Shown here: positions 32,058-40,065 of the stretch, piece after piece
Numbering within the stretch: position 1 is the first letter of the stretch
Layout of the letters: every line of letters begins with the position of its first letter
Source of the DNA: UBA6770 sp965660875
GTDB lineage: Bacteria > Bacteroidota > Bacteroidia > Flavobacteriales_G > Salibacteraceae
Reading direction: 5' to 3'
DNA length: 64,000 nucleotides
Assembly: GCA_965660875.1 (NCBI GenBank)
Contig: CBFIBQ010000004.1
Span: 62,001-126,000, forward strand
Position numbers and translations under genes: made by a program
Notes under the pieces: generated by a model
Seen by the model: the letters and a program-made list of their open reading frames with translations, nothing else
Databases searched by the model: none
Told to the model about the DNA's origin: nothing

Positions 32058-32696
32058 ATCAGTCTCTAGGTAGCCGTCTGATATAGTTGCTTCTAATCCG
32101 TGTGACTCAATTGATTTTCCAGTCTTTTCGCCAATAGCCAAACAAATGGTATCTGGTCTAATTTCATGGTTTTCAACGTAGGCATCTACGTTGCTGGGAC
32201 TTGTAAATAAAATCAAATCGAAGTCCGTAGGAGCTACCCAATTGTTTGGTAACGTATCGTAGAAAACCACTTCTTCAACTTTATCCGACTTTGCTTTTTT
32301 GCTTAAAGTACCTAAAGTTTGTTTACCGCAAGGGATTAATACAGTTTCTCCATTTACGATGGATAAAAAATCTTCTGATATTTCTTCTGTTTTTAAGCTA
32401 CTTGAACCGGTATAATCGACGCGATTCGTCCATTTTTTAACTTCCTTAGATGTGCCCGTACTCAATCCAGCAAACTTGTAATCGTCTTGATTCAAATCAC
32501 TATAAGACTGAAAGAACAGCTTAGCACTTTTGGGTGAATTGAAAAATATCCAATCCGATTTTGGTAAGCTGGGGAGCGGTTCAACCGACTCCAACATAAT
32601 TTGTGAAGAAGCGACAACATCAAACCCTTCTGCTAATAAACTACGCACTAACCAGCCACATTCTATAGGCTCTCTTGTAATAAGAATACTTTTCAT
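32025..32696 (-). CDS. hemD: Uroporphyrinogen-III synthase
   Basis: 223 residues with the low-similarity HemD pattern: ILITREPIECGWLVRSL at the start, DWIFFNSPKSAKLFF near 48, AGLSTGTSKEV near 78, LILFTSPSNVDAY near 160 and AIGEKTGKSIESHGL near 188. It closes hydroxymethylbilane with inversion of ring D. The gene is last in a hemA-hemC-hemD operon (5 bp after hemC), which strongly supports the assignment. It overlaps the 3' end of the convergent aroF gene. Confidence 0.93.
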   Translation of the reverse strand: MKSILITREPIECGWLVRSLLAEGFDVVASSQIMLESVEPLPSLPKSDWIFFNSPKSAKLFFQSYSDLNQDDYKFAGLSTGTSKEVKKWTNRVDYTGSSSLKTEEISEDFLSIVNGETVLIPCGKQTLGTLSKKAKSDKVEEVVFYDTLPNNWVAPTDFDLILFTSPSNVDAYVENHEIRPDTICLAIGEKTGKSIESHGLEATISDGYLETDLFRKIMSLAR

Positions 32697-32701
32697 GGCG
32701 G

Positions 32702-33586
32702 CTAAATTAAATTATTCAAAACTTTTTGAACCAATTTATCGGGATTAGAATCGGAAAAATGATGATTTTGTGGATGATCGTTAACAGTTTTTGCGAAAGA
32801 GACCCATACTTGGTATTCAGCACCGACCTTTTCTGCGTACGCTCCAAGTGGTAATTGACAGCCGCCGTTACATCCTTTGAGAATACTCCGTTCAATTTGG
32901 ATACACTGGGCAACATTGGCGTCGTTTAATTCGCTTAGTATTTGAGTCAACTCTTTGTCGCTTTCCCTTACTTGAAGTCCAAGTACGCCTTGGGCTGGAG
33001 CAGGAATAAACTCCTTGATATTCATTTCAAATGTTTCTAAATCCGATACATCTAACTTCAACCGATCCAGGCCAGCTCGTGCTAAAATAATGGCGTCAAA
33101 ATCGCCTGAACGCAATTTATTGATTCGGGTGGGAACGTTTCCACGAATGTCTTTTAGTTCAATGTCGGGTCGGGCTTGTTTGAGTTGTACTTTTCTGCGG
33201 GCCGAGCTGGTTCCGACGATTGCATTTTCTTTTAGATTGAATGCTCCAGGACCAGTTTTGTCTTTTCTAATTAACAATATATCAGCTGGATTTGCTCTGT
33301 GGCTTACCGCTGCAATGTGCAGCCCTGCGGGTTGCGTGGTTTCTAAATCTTTGTGCGAATGAACTGCCAAGTCAACATTTTCTGACAGGAGCTGCTCTTC
33401 AATTTCTTTGGTAAAAAACCCCTTGCCTTCAATTTTATCGAAACTGAGATGCTGTATTTTATCCCCTTTGGTTTTGATAATTTTAATCTCGACTTCATGG
33501 CCAAGCTTTTCCAATTCAGATTGAACAAAATTTGCTTGCCATAAGGCTAAATCACTTCCTCTAGACCCAATTTTTATGAATGCCAT
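32702..33586 (-). CDS. hemC: Porphobilinogen deaminase (hydroxymethylbilane synthase)
   Basis: 294 residues. KIGSRGSDLALWQANFV at the start, AVHSHKDLETTQPAGL with the catalytic Asp region, GTSSARRKVQLKQARPD with the cofactor-binding arginines, and the dipyrromethane attachment Cys in LKGCNGGCQLPLGAYA near residue 238. It links four porphobilinogen units. Located 13 bp after hemA and 5 bp before hemD. Confidence 0.97.
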   Translation of the reverse strand: MAFIKIGSRGSDLALWQANFVQSELEKLGHEVEIKIIKTKGDKIQHLSFDKIEGKGFFTKEIEEQLLSENVDLAVHSHKDLETTQPAGLHIAAVSHRANPADILLIRKDKTGPGAFNLKENAIVGTSSARRKVQLKQARPDIELKDIRGNVPTRINKLRSGDFDAIILARAGLDRLKLDVSDLETFEMNIKEFIPAPAQGVLGLQVRESDKELTQILSELNDANVAQCIQIERSILKGCNGGCQLPLGAYAEKVGAEYQVWVSFAKTVNDHPQNHHFSDSNPDKLVQKVLNNLI

Positions 33587-33599
33587 AAATTGTTTTGAA

Positions 33600-34907
33600 T
33601 TATCGAACTTCTTCTTTGAGCAGAATTTCTTTTGCTAGGAGCATAGGGGTACTCATGTATTTTTTCTCGAGGTATCCAACCACTTTATCCAATACTTCTT
33701 TTGACGTATTGTCCAGCCCCTCAAGTTCATGAACAAAAACCTCCTCAAGCGCTTTGCGTTTTATTTCTTTAATCTGCTCGGGAACTTTGCGCATGGCTAA
33801 CTCTACCTGTCTTGTTTTGTAATCGTGGGTAAACTCATTCAGTTGAGCCTTGATAATTTCTTCACAATGAGAAAGGTGTTGTTTTCTTTTTTCCAGATTT
33901 TCTGCTGCAATCTCGCTTAACCCTTCTACGGAAATGTAATCAAGCGGTGCTTTATTGAGCACTTCTTTGGAAACATCGTTGGGCACCGCCAAGTCCACGA
34001 TCACTTTTGGGTCGTTAGTGGGGTTAATTCCGTTGTACGTTTTCGTTGTGATAATAGAGTCTTCTGAGCCTGTGCAAGTTAATAAGACATCAAAATCTAC
34101 GGGTGCACTGCCGAACTGCTCCAATGGAAGCGCCTTTCCGTTCACCAATTGCGCCAGTTGGATTGCCTTGGATTCCGTTCGATTATAAATGATGAAATTT
34201 TTAGCGCCGTGTTTGGCCATTTTTTTCACCAATGCCGTATTTGTTTTACCCGCTCCAACTACGAGTACGCGGGCACTGGACACATCTACACTCGCCTCTA
34301 ATTTTTTGTACGCAAGGTTTACCACAGATATTGGATTATTCGTAATCTCAGTTTCTGTGTATATAAGCTTGGCTGTAGCAACGGTTTTTTGCATCAATAT
34401 GCGCATAAAATCTCCATTCAAGCCATTGGATTTGCACAATTGGTAAGCGTTACGCATTTGCCCTAGGATTTCTCGTTCACCAATAACCAATGAATCCAGT
34501 GAACTGGCCACTTTAAACCAATGATAAACCGCTTCTAAATGCGAATAAACATATGCTTGACTTGTTGCGAGCTCAATAGTTTCTACTGAAAAGCGCAGAT
34601 ACACCGTTTCAAGAATTTTACGCAAGCGTTCTTGGGTTAGATTTTTTCCCGTGCGAATAAGTAGCTCTACACGATTGCAGGTCGTTAAAAAGATGAGTTC
34701 TTCAACGCCTAAATTCATTAGAGGTGCTAAGCGATCTTTCTGGGCTTCCTCAGCAATGTGGAAGTCTCCCAGCCGATCAATGCCTATGTTTTTGTGCGTA
34801 AACGCTATGGCGTGTAAAGATTCCAAAAAATTCGCTCTTAAAAATAGTTGCAATACAAAATTGCAGTAGGGCTTGTAGAGTAATGTCATGACTTTGTCAT
34901 AATTCAC
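33600..34907 (-). CDS. hemA: Glutamyl-tRNA reductase
   Basis: First committed enzyme of C5-pathway heme synthesis. Family landmarks: LHAIAFTHKNIGIDRL at the functional N-terminus, LTTCNRVEL with the catalytic Cys, SLVIGEREILGQMRNAY, VVGAGKTNTALVKKM for NADPH, and DLAVPNDV. The frame opens with a GTG at 34907, but homologues begin close to LHAIAFTH, about 30 codons later; an ATG at 34889 or a TTG at 34826 are alternatives, the latter preceded by a near-match promoter core CAATTTTG. The N-terminal boundary is thus uncertain. It leads the hemACD operon. Confidence 0.94.
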   Translation of the reverse strand: MNYDKVMTLLYKPYCNFVLQLFLRANFLESLHAIAFTHKNIGIDRLGDFHIAEEAQKDRLAPLMNLGVEELIFLTTCNRVELLIRTGKNLTQERLRKILETVYLRFSVETIELATSQAYVYSHLEAVYHWFKVASSLDSLVIGEREILGQMRNAYQLCKSNGLNGDFMRILMQKTVATAKLIYTETEITNNPISVVNLAYKKLEASVDVSSARVLVVGAGKTNTALVKKMAKHGAKNFIIYNRTESKAIQLAQLVNGKALPLEQFGSAPVDFDVLLTCTGSEDSIITTKTYNGINPTNDPKVIVDLAVPNDVSKEVLNKAPLDYISVEGLSEIAAENLEKRKQHLSHCEEIIKAQLNEFTHDYKTRQVELAMRKVPEQIKEIKRKALEEVFVHELEGLDNTSKEVLDKVVGYLEKKYMSTPMLLAKEILLKEEVR

Positions 34908-35046
34908 TATTCAGAACCAGTCTAAATAAACATGAGTATTCCAGTAACCGATGGAAGAAACAATGCGAACTTTCCTTATATTCGTAAGTTCAATTTGAAT
35001 GTAAGGCCTAATAATTAGGTGGATTTTAAACTATAAAAGTGAAATT

Positions 35047-35880
35047 ATGAAAAAAGTAATGTTTTTAATGCTGGCTGGTTCGCTAGTATTTACTGGATGT
35101 AAAAAAGAAGGTTGTACCAATGAGGCGGCTACTAATTATGATGCCGATGCAAAAGAGGACGACGGCTCTTGTATTTTACCAGTGGTTAAGCCTGCTGCAG
35201 ATACCGAAGCACCCAAAGTTGCAATTACAAAACCTACTGCGAGTGCAAAATTGAACGCAGGTGATGCTATGGATATAATGGCAACCGTAACGGATAATGT
35301 TGGTGCAACCACTTGGACGTATACCGTGAAAGATGCTGCTGGAGCTTCAAAAGCTACCGAAACTGCAAGTTTAGGCGGAACAGCAAGCGAAAGTGCAAGT
35401 GCTAGTGTTACCACGGGATCGGATTGGGCTGCTGGAACTTACAGCGTAGTGATAACGGCTGGAGACGCTGCTGGAAACACCAGTGCAGAAGCAACGGTTT
35501 CCTTTGAAATAGAAACGGTACAATCTAAAGATACAGAAAAGCCAACGATTACTGCCCCAGTGAAGAAGTTTCCGGTTACTGGTTTCGAACTGAGAACTCG
35601 TCCTTCTAATAGTGCTGGTGGTAAATGGGATTTTAAAGTTGATGATAATGTGGAGTTGGCTTCAGTAAAAGTTTACTTGTGGAACAAAACTACCGATATG
35701 GCTATTGATAGTTTGATTGAGACAGGTATTGGTGATGTTACTTGGTCAAAAGGTAGTTATAACTTAAAGCATTCTTCAAATGAAGTGGGAGATAAGGCCA
35801 TATTAAAAATAATGGCTACAGATGCTGCAGGTAACGAAGCGGAATACACAGGTACTCAGGAGTACACTTTGTCTTTATAG
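35047..35880 (+). CDS. Lipoprotein with Cys-rich acidic repeat and Ig-like domains (277 aa)
   Basis: Lipobox SLVFTGCKKE (Cys 18), then one copy of the GCTNEAATNYDADAKEDDGSC motif family (a Cys-x-N-Y-D ... DDGSC unit, split here), widely seen in Bacteroidota surface proteins. Two Ig-like or cadherin-like modules follow, each starting with D-T-E-(A/K)-P and ending with DAAGN. Rich in Ala, Thr and Ser, probably displayed on the outer membrane. Single gene with its own terminator at 35901-35930. No enzymatic motif. Confidence 0.82.
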   Translation: MKKVMFLMLAGSLVFTGCKKEGCTNEAATNYDADAKEDDGSCILPVVKPAADTEAPKVAITKPTASAKLNAGDAMDIMATVTDNVGATTWTYTVKDAAGASKATETASLGGTASESASASVTTGSDWAAGTYSVVITAGDAAGNTSAEATVSFEIETVQSKDTEKPTITAPVKKFPVTGFELRTRPSNSAGGKWDFKVDDNVELASVKVYLWNKTTDMAIDSLIETGIGDVTWSKGSYNLKHSSNEVGDKAILKIMATDAAGNEAEYTGTQEYTLSL

Positions 35881-35900
35881 TATATGGCATATAAATAACA

Positions 35901-35930
35901 AAACCACCTCAATCGAGGTGGTTTTTTTTT
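35901..35930 (+). terminator. Intrinsic terminator of the lipoprotein gene
   Basis: AAACCACCTC and GAGGTGGTTT pair perfectly around AATC, with a nine-base T run. Confidence 0.9.
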
Positions 35931-35969
35931 GCTCCATATTGAACTTTGTTCAGGTTAAGGTTTATGCAT

Positions 35970-36006
35970 AAAAAAACCCTCAACTCAAATGAATGAATCA
36001 AGGGTT
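35970..36006 (-). terminator. Terminator downstream of tRNA-Gln
   Basis: On the minus strand AACCCT pairs with AGGGTT around a 20-nt loop, and seven T follow. It begins 11 bases beyond the tRNA 3' end. Confidence 0.65.
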
Positions 36007-36016
36007 AAAAAAAAAG

Positions 36017-36089
36017 TTGTCCCACTAGGGCTCGAACCTAGACTCTTCTGGACCAAAACCAGACGTGTTGCCAGTTACACCATGGGACA
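36017..36089 (-). tRNA. tRNA-Gln (anticodon TTG)
   Basis: 73 nt. Acceptor stem TGTCCCA/TGGGACA, anticodon stem TCTGG/CCAGA around TTTTGGT (anticodon TTG), T-arm with GGTTCGAGCC. CCA not encoded. Confidence 0.96.
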
Positions 36090-36192
36090 AGAACAAATGC
36101 TTAGCTTTTAAGCGCGGCAAAACTAAAAAAATTTGAAGTAAAACAAAGATTTTAATTCTACTACTACACTTTATTTAAATTCGCAGCAAATT

Positions 36193-39100
36193 ATGAATGA
36201 GATGAACTTTAAAAAGTTAGATATTATAGGCGGATGGATTGCCTTTGCAATTGCCACATTTACCTACGTTTCCACAATGGAGCCTACAGTTAGTTTTTGG
36301 GACTGTGGTGAATTTATTGCCTGCGCTTACAAACTTCAAGTGGGTCACCCTCCTGGTGCGCCGTTATTTTTAATGATAGGTAGATTTTTCTCTATGTGGA
36401 CGGCTCCTGAGCAGGCAGCATATATGGTGAATTTGATATCGGCGCTATCTTCTTCATTTACAATTTTATTCTTGTTTTGGACCATTTCCGCCTTAGGCAG
36501 AAAACTATTGAACCGAAACGGTTCGGAATGGAATACCGGTAAAACAGTTGCGGTGGTTGGAAGTGCAATGGTTGGAGCATTAGCTTACACTTTTAGCGAT
36601 ACGTTTTGGTTTTCAGCGGTTGAGGCAGAAGTTTATGCCATGTCTTCATTATTTACAGCGATAGTTTTTTGGGCCATTTTAAGATGGGAGCGCGTTTCTG
36701 ATCAAGCAGGCTCGGACCGTTGGTTGGTCTTTATTGCTTATTTGATGGGCCTCTCAATTGGGGTTCACTTATTGAACTTATTGGCCATTCCTGCCATTGC
36801 ATTTGTAGTTTATTTCAAAAAATTCAAACCAACCTTAAAAGGCATCGGAGTAACTGCTGCAGCTTCAGTACTCATCTTAGGTTTTGTACAAAAGGGAGTA
36901 ATACCAGGTATCGTAAGTATGTCGGGAAAATTTGAATTGTTGTTTGTGAACAGTTTTGGACTGCCCTTTCATACCGGTGCATTTATTCATGTGATTATTC
37001 TTATTGCTGCAGTAGTTTACGCTATACTATTGACGCACCAAACGGGCGACCGCAAGTGGAAGTTTATGGGGCTATTGGTTTTAATTAGTTTACTAGTTGC
37101 TTCTTTCTCTACCTTGGGGATTGTTACTGCTGGAGTAATCATTGGAATTTTCTTGCTGGTTCCAAATGTACCTGACCGAGTGATTAATACGGGCTTATTG
37201 TGTCTATCGGTTATTCTTATTGGTTATTCTTCCTACACTATGATATTGGTTCGTTCCAATGCAAACCCGCCAATGGATGAGAATAATCCAGAAAATATGT
37301 TTTCCTTGTTGAGCTATTTAAATCGTGAGCAATATGGTTCACAACCAATAGCTTATGGGCAATACTTCAACACTCCGTTAGACAATAAGGACCCATATAC
37401 GGATGGCAACCCTACGTATTTCCAAGAATTTTCTAAAGGTGAATATGTAAAAGGAAGTCACCATAAAAATACGCAACCAAATTATGCTTCAGAATTTATG
37501 ACTGTATTCCCAAGAATGTGGAGCCAAGAGGCACGACATATCAAAGCGTACAAATCTTGGTCCGACTTTAAAGGAAAGCCGATGCGCTACAAGGTGTACG
37601 GTGGAAAAATGGAGACGATTTACAAACCGACCTTCGCCGAAAACATGCGTTTCTTTTTCTCTCATCAAGTAAATTGGATGTACTGGCGTTATTTTCTTTG
37701 GAATTTTGCTGGTCGACAAAACGATGTTCAAGGACATGGAGAAATTGTTGACGGGAACTGGCTCAGTGGCATCAATTTTATTGACAGTATATTCCTGGGT
37801 GATCAGTCTAACTTGCCGCCAAGTATTGGTGAGCACAAGGCGAGAAATACCTTCTTTTTCTTGCCGCTGATTTTAGGGTTAATTGGTATTTTCTTTCAAT
37901 TTAATGCCTCAAAGCGAGACTTTGCAATAGTCACCATGTTGTTTTTCTTTACAGGATTGGCGATTATTATTTATTTGAATCAATACCCCTTTCAGCCTAG
38001 AGAACGAGATTATGCTTATGCAGGTTCGTTTTATGCATTTACCATATGGATTGGCCTAGGAGTGCTGGGTATTATCGATGCCTTGACCCAAAAGGTTAAA
38101 ATGAATCAGGTTGTGGCCGGCGGTTTGGCAACGGTAATCTGTTTGACTGCTGTGCCCGGTTTAATGGCAAAAGAGGGTTGGGATGATCACAATCGATCGA
38201 ACCGATACACTGCTCTTGACTTTGCAAAAATGTATTTGGATTCGTGTGATAAAAACGCAGTACTGTTCACAAACGGAGATAACGATACCTTCCCCTTATG
38301 GTATGCTCAAGAGGTAGAAGGGTATCGCACCGATGTACGCGTTATAAACTTATCCTTATTAAACACGGACTGGTATATAGATCAAATGAGTCGTGCAGCT
38401 TACGATAGTGAGCCTACTCCATTTTCGTTAAAACCGCATCAATACCGTCAGGGTACACGGGATTACATACCTGTAATTGACAGAAATAAAGATGGTAAAT
38501 ACATTGACGTTAAAAAGATTGTAGACTTCTTCTCAGACGACAAGAATCAAGCGTCTATGGGTAATAACCGAAAAATGAATTACTCGCCCACTAAGTTGTA
38601 CAGTTTAAGTATAGATTCTGCAAAAGTGGTGGCTAATGGAACGGTACCCAAAGAAAAAGTAAACGAAGTTCTGCCAGAAATTCAGTGGAAAATCAATAAA
38701 AATTATCTTTTGAAGAAGGATATTTTGATGTTGGATTTATTGGCAAATTTTAATTGGGACAGGCCTATTTATTTTGCCATTACTACTGGTAACGATGCCT
38801 ACATTGGTCTTAAAGGTCATTTTCAATTGGAAGGGCTTACGTATCGATTGGTTCCGTTTAAGGGAACCAGTCCTGACGGTCAAACGGGCTATGTGAATGC
38901 TGATATTATGTACGACAACCTTATGAACAAATTCAGCTACGGTAACGTGAAAGAAGATGGGGTTTATGTGGATCACAACATTTTAAGAATGTGTATGAAC
39001 TTGCGGAACAATTTTGCGCGTTGTGCAGAAGCTATGCTTCAAAAGAATGATATTGAGCGTGCAGAGAAGCTGTTGGATAAGGCGGTTCTTGAGATGCCTG

Positions 39101-39405
39101 ATCATCAAGTGCCCTTTAACTACTTTATGTTGCCTTTAATTGAGTTGTATTACAAGTTGGGCAACTCAGAAAAAGCGGAGGCCATTGCAAAAGTTATGCT
39201 GGATCGCTACAAAGAAGAAATGGATTATTACCTTTCTCTTAAATCAGAGAACTATAAGAAAATCGGCAATACCGCGCAGCAGAACATAAGTATCATTTAC
39301 CAGATAAATAATGTTATCAATCGATACAATCCAAACGGTGAATTGAATACTCAAACTAAGGAAATGTTCCAAAGTTTGGAAAAACAATTTGCGGCTAAAT
39401 CGTAA
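36193..39405 (+). CDS. DUF2723 polytopic membrane protein, O-mannosyltransferase-like (1070 aa)
   Basis: The N-terminus shows the DUF2723 core: PTVSFWDCGEFIACAYKLQVGHPPGAPLF with an acidic D-x-G-E pair like the GT-C glycosyltransferase loop. About twelve to fourteen transmembrane helices follow up to residue 660. The periplasmic part contains DNDTFPLWYAQEVEGYRTDVRV near residue 700, and a TPR-like helical tail ends the protein. In Bacteroidota this family is linked to protein O-glycosylation and gliding/secretion, although the reaction is inferred from the fold. A strong terminator follows. Confidence 0.93.
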   Translation: MNEMNFKKLDIIGGWIAFAIATFTYVSTMEPTVSFWDCGEFIACAYKLQVGHPPGAPLFLMIGRFFSMWTAPEQAAYMVNLISALSSSFTILFLFWTISALGRKLLNRNGSEWNTGKTVAVVGSAMVGALAYTFSDTFWFSAVEAEVYAMSSLFTAIVFWAILRWERVSDQAGSDRWLVFIAYLMGLSIGVHLLNLLAIPAIAFVVYFKKFKPTLKGIGVTAAASVLILGFVQKGVIPGIVSMSGKFELLFVNSFGLPFHTGAFIHVIILIAAVVYAILLTHQTGDRKWKFMGLLVLISLLVASFSTLGIVTAGVIIGIFLLVPNVPDRVINTGLLCLSVILIGYSSYTMILVRSNANPPMDENNPENMFSLLSYLNREQYGSQPIAYGQYFNTPLDNKDPYTDGNPTYFQEFSKGEYVKGSHHKNTQPNYASEFMTVFPRMWSQEARHIKAYKSWSDFKGKPMRYKVYGGKMETIYKPTFAENMRFFFSHQVNWMYWRYFLWNFAGRQNDVQGHGEIVDGNWLSGINFIDSIFLGDQSNLPPSIGEHKARNTFFFLPLILGLIGIFFQFNASKRDFAIVTMLFFFTGLAIIIYLNQYPFQPRERDYAYAGSFYAFTIWIGLGVLGIIDALTQKVKMNQVVAGGLATVICLTAVPGLMAKEGWDDHNRSNRYTALDFAKMYLDSCDKNAVLFTNGDNDTFPLWYAQEVEGYRTDVRVINLSLLNTDWYIDQMSRAAYDSEPTPFSLKPHQYRQGTRDYIPVIDRNKDGKYIDVKKIVDFFSDDKNQASMGNNRKMNYSPTKLYSLSIDSAKVVANGTVPKEKVNEVLPEIQWKINKNYLLKKDILMLDLLANFNWDRPIYFAITTGNDAYIGLKGHFQLEGLTYRLVPFKGTSPDGQTGYVNADIMYDNLMNKFSYGNVKEDGVYVDHNILRMCMNLRNNFARCAEAMLQKNDIERAEKLLDKAVLEMPDHQVPFNYFMLPLIELYYKLGNSEKAEAIAKVMLDRYKEEMDYYLSLKSENYKKIGNTAQQNISIIYQINNVINRYNPNGELNTQTKEMFQSLEKQFAAKS

Positions 39406-39410
39406 TCTAA

Positions 39411-39443
39411 AAAAGCCCCATTTTGAGAAAAATGGGGCTTTTT
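39411..39443 (+). terminator. Intrinsic terminator after the DUF2723 gene
   Basis: AAAAGCCCCATTTT and AAAATGGGGCTTTT form a 14-bp stem around GAGA. Its right arm lies directly in front of the next start codon at 39448. Confidence 0.88.
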
Positions 39444-39447
39444 AATT

Positions 39448-40065
39448 ATGCTTGTTTCCGTTCCGTCATATGCTCAAAAAATACTCCCAGGCATTATTAT
39501 ATCGGGAGATCCAAAAAAACAACAAGTTTATTTAACCTTTGATGATGGGCCGATTCCAGAAGTAACGCTTCCGATATTGGACATTTTAAAAAAGGAAAAA
39601 GTAGTCGCTACTTTTTTTGAGGTAGGGGAGAATGTTTTTAACCATCCTAACATTCATGAGCGAATTCTTGAAGAAGGTCACCAGGTTGCAAACCACACCT
39701 ACAATCATCTCGATGGTTGGAACACTAAAACAAGCGATTACATCAAAAACGTGGAACAGGCGAACGCACTTATCAAAAGCAATTGTTTCCGGCCACCATA
39801 CGGCAGACTAAAACCCAAACAGGTTAAAGCATTAAAAAAAGCGGGGTATAACTTGGCTTACTGGAGTGTTTTGAGCAAGGATTATTCAAAATCGGTCACT
39901 AAAGCGCAATGTTTAAAAAACTGTGTCGATCATGTGAAAAGCGGCAGCGTTGTTTTGATGCACGACAGCATAAAGGCTCAAGAAAATGTATTGTACGTGC
40001 TACCAAGGCTCATTAAACACGTTAAAAACCTTGGGTTAGGCTTTGGAACATTGCGCGATATTTAA
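39448..40065 (+). CDS. Polysaccharide deacetylase (NodB domain) with shortened signal peptide (205 aa)
   Basis: Carbohydrate esterase family 4: YLTFDDGP with the catalytic and metal Asp pair near residue 31, NHTYNHLDGW with the two metal His, RPPYGRLK, and VVLMHDS near the C-terminus. It removes N-acetyl groups from peptidoglycan or other glycans, outside the cytoplasm. From the first ATG the signal peptide would be only MLVSVPSYAQ; in-frame codons upstream (KWGFLI) would complete a normal hydrophobic core but contain no start codon before a TGA. The start may be non-canonical or the gene may be altered. Overlaps the convergent rnr by 4 bp. Confidence 0.9.
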   Translation: MLVSVPSYAQKILPGIIISGDPKKQQVYLTFDDGPIPEVTLPILDILKKEKVVATFFEVGENVFNHPNIHERILEEGHQVANHTYNHLDGWNTKTSDYIKNVEQANALIKSNCFRPPYGRLKPKQVKALKKAGYNLAYWSVLSKDYSKSVTKAQCLKNCVDHVKSGSVVLMHDSIKAQENVLYVLPRLIKHVKNLGLGFGTLRDI

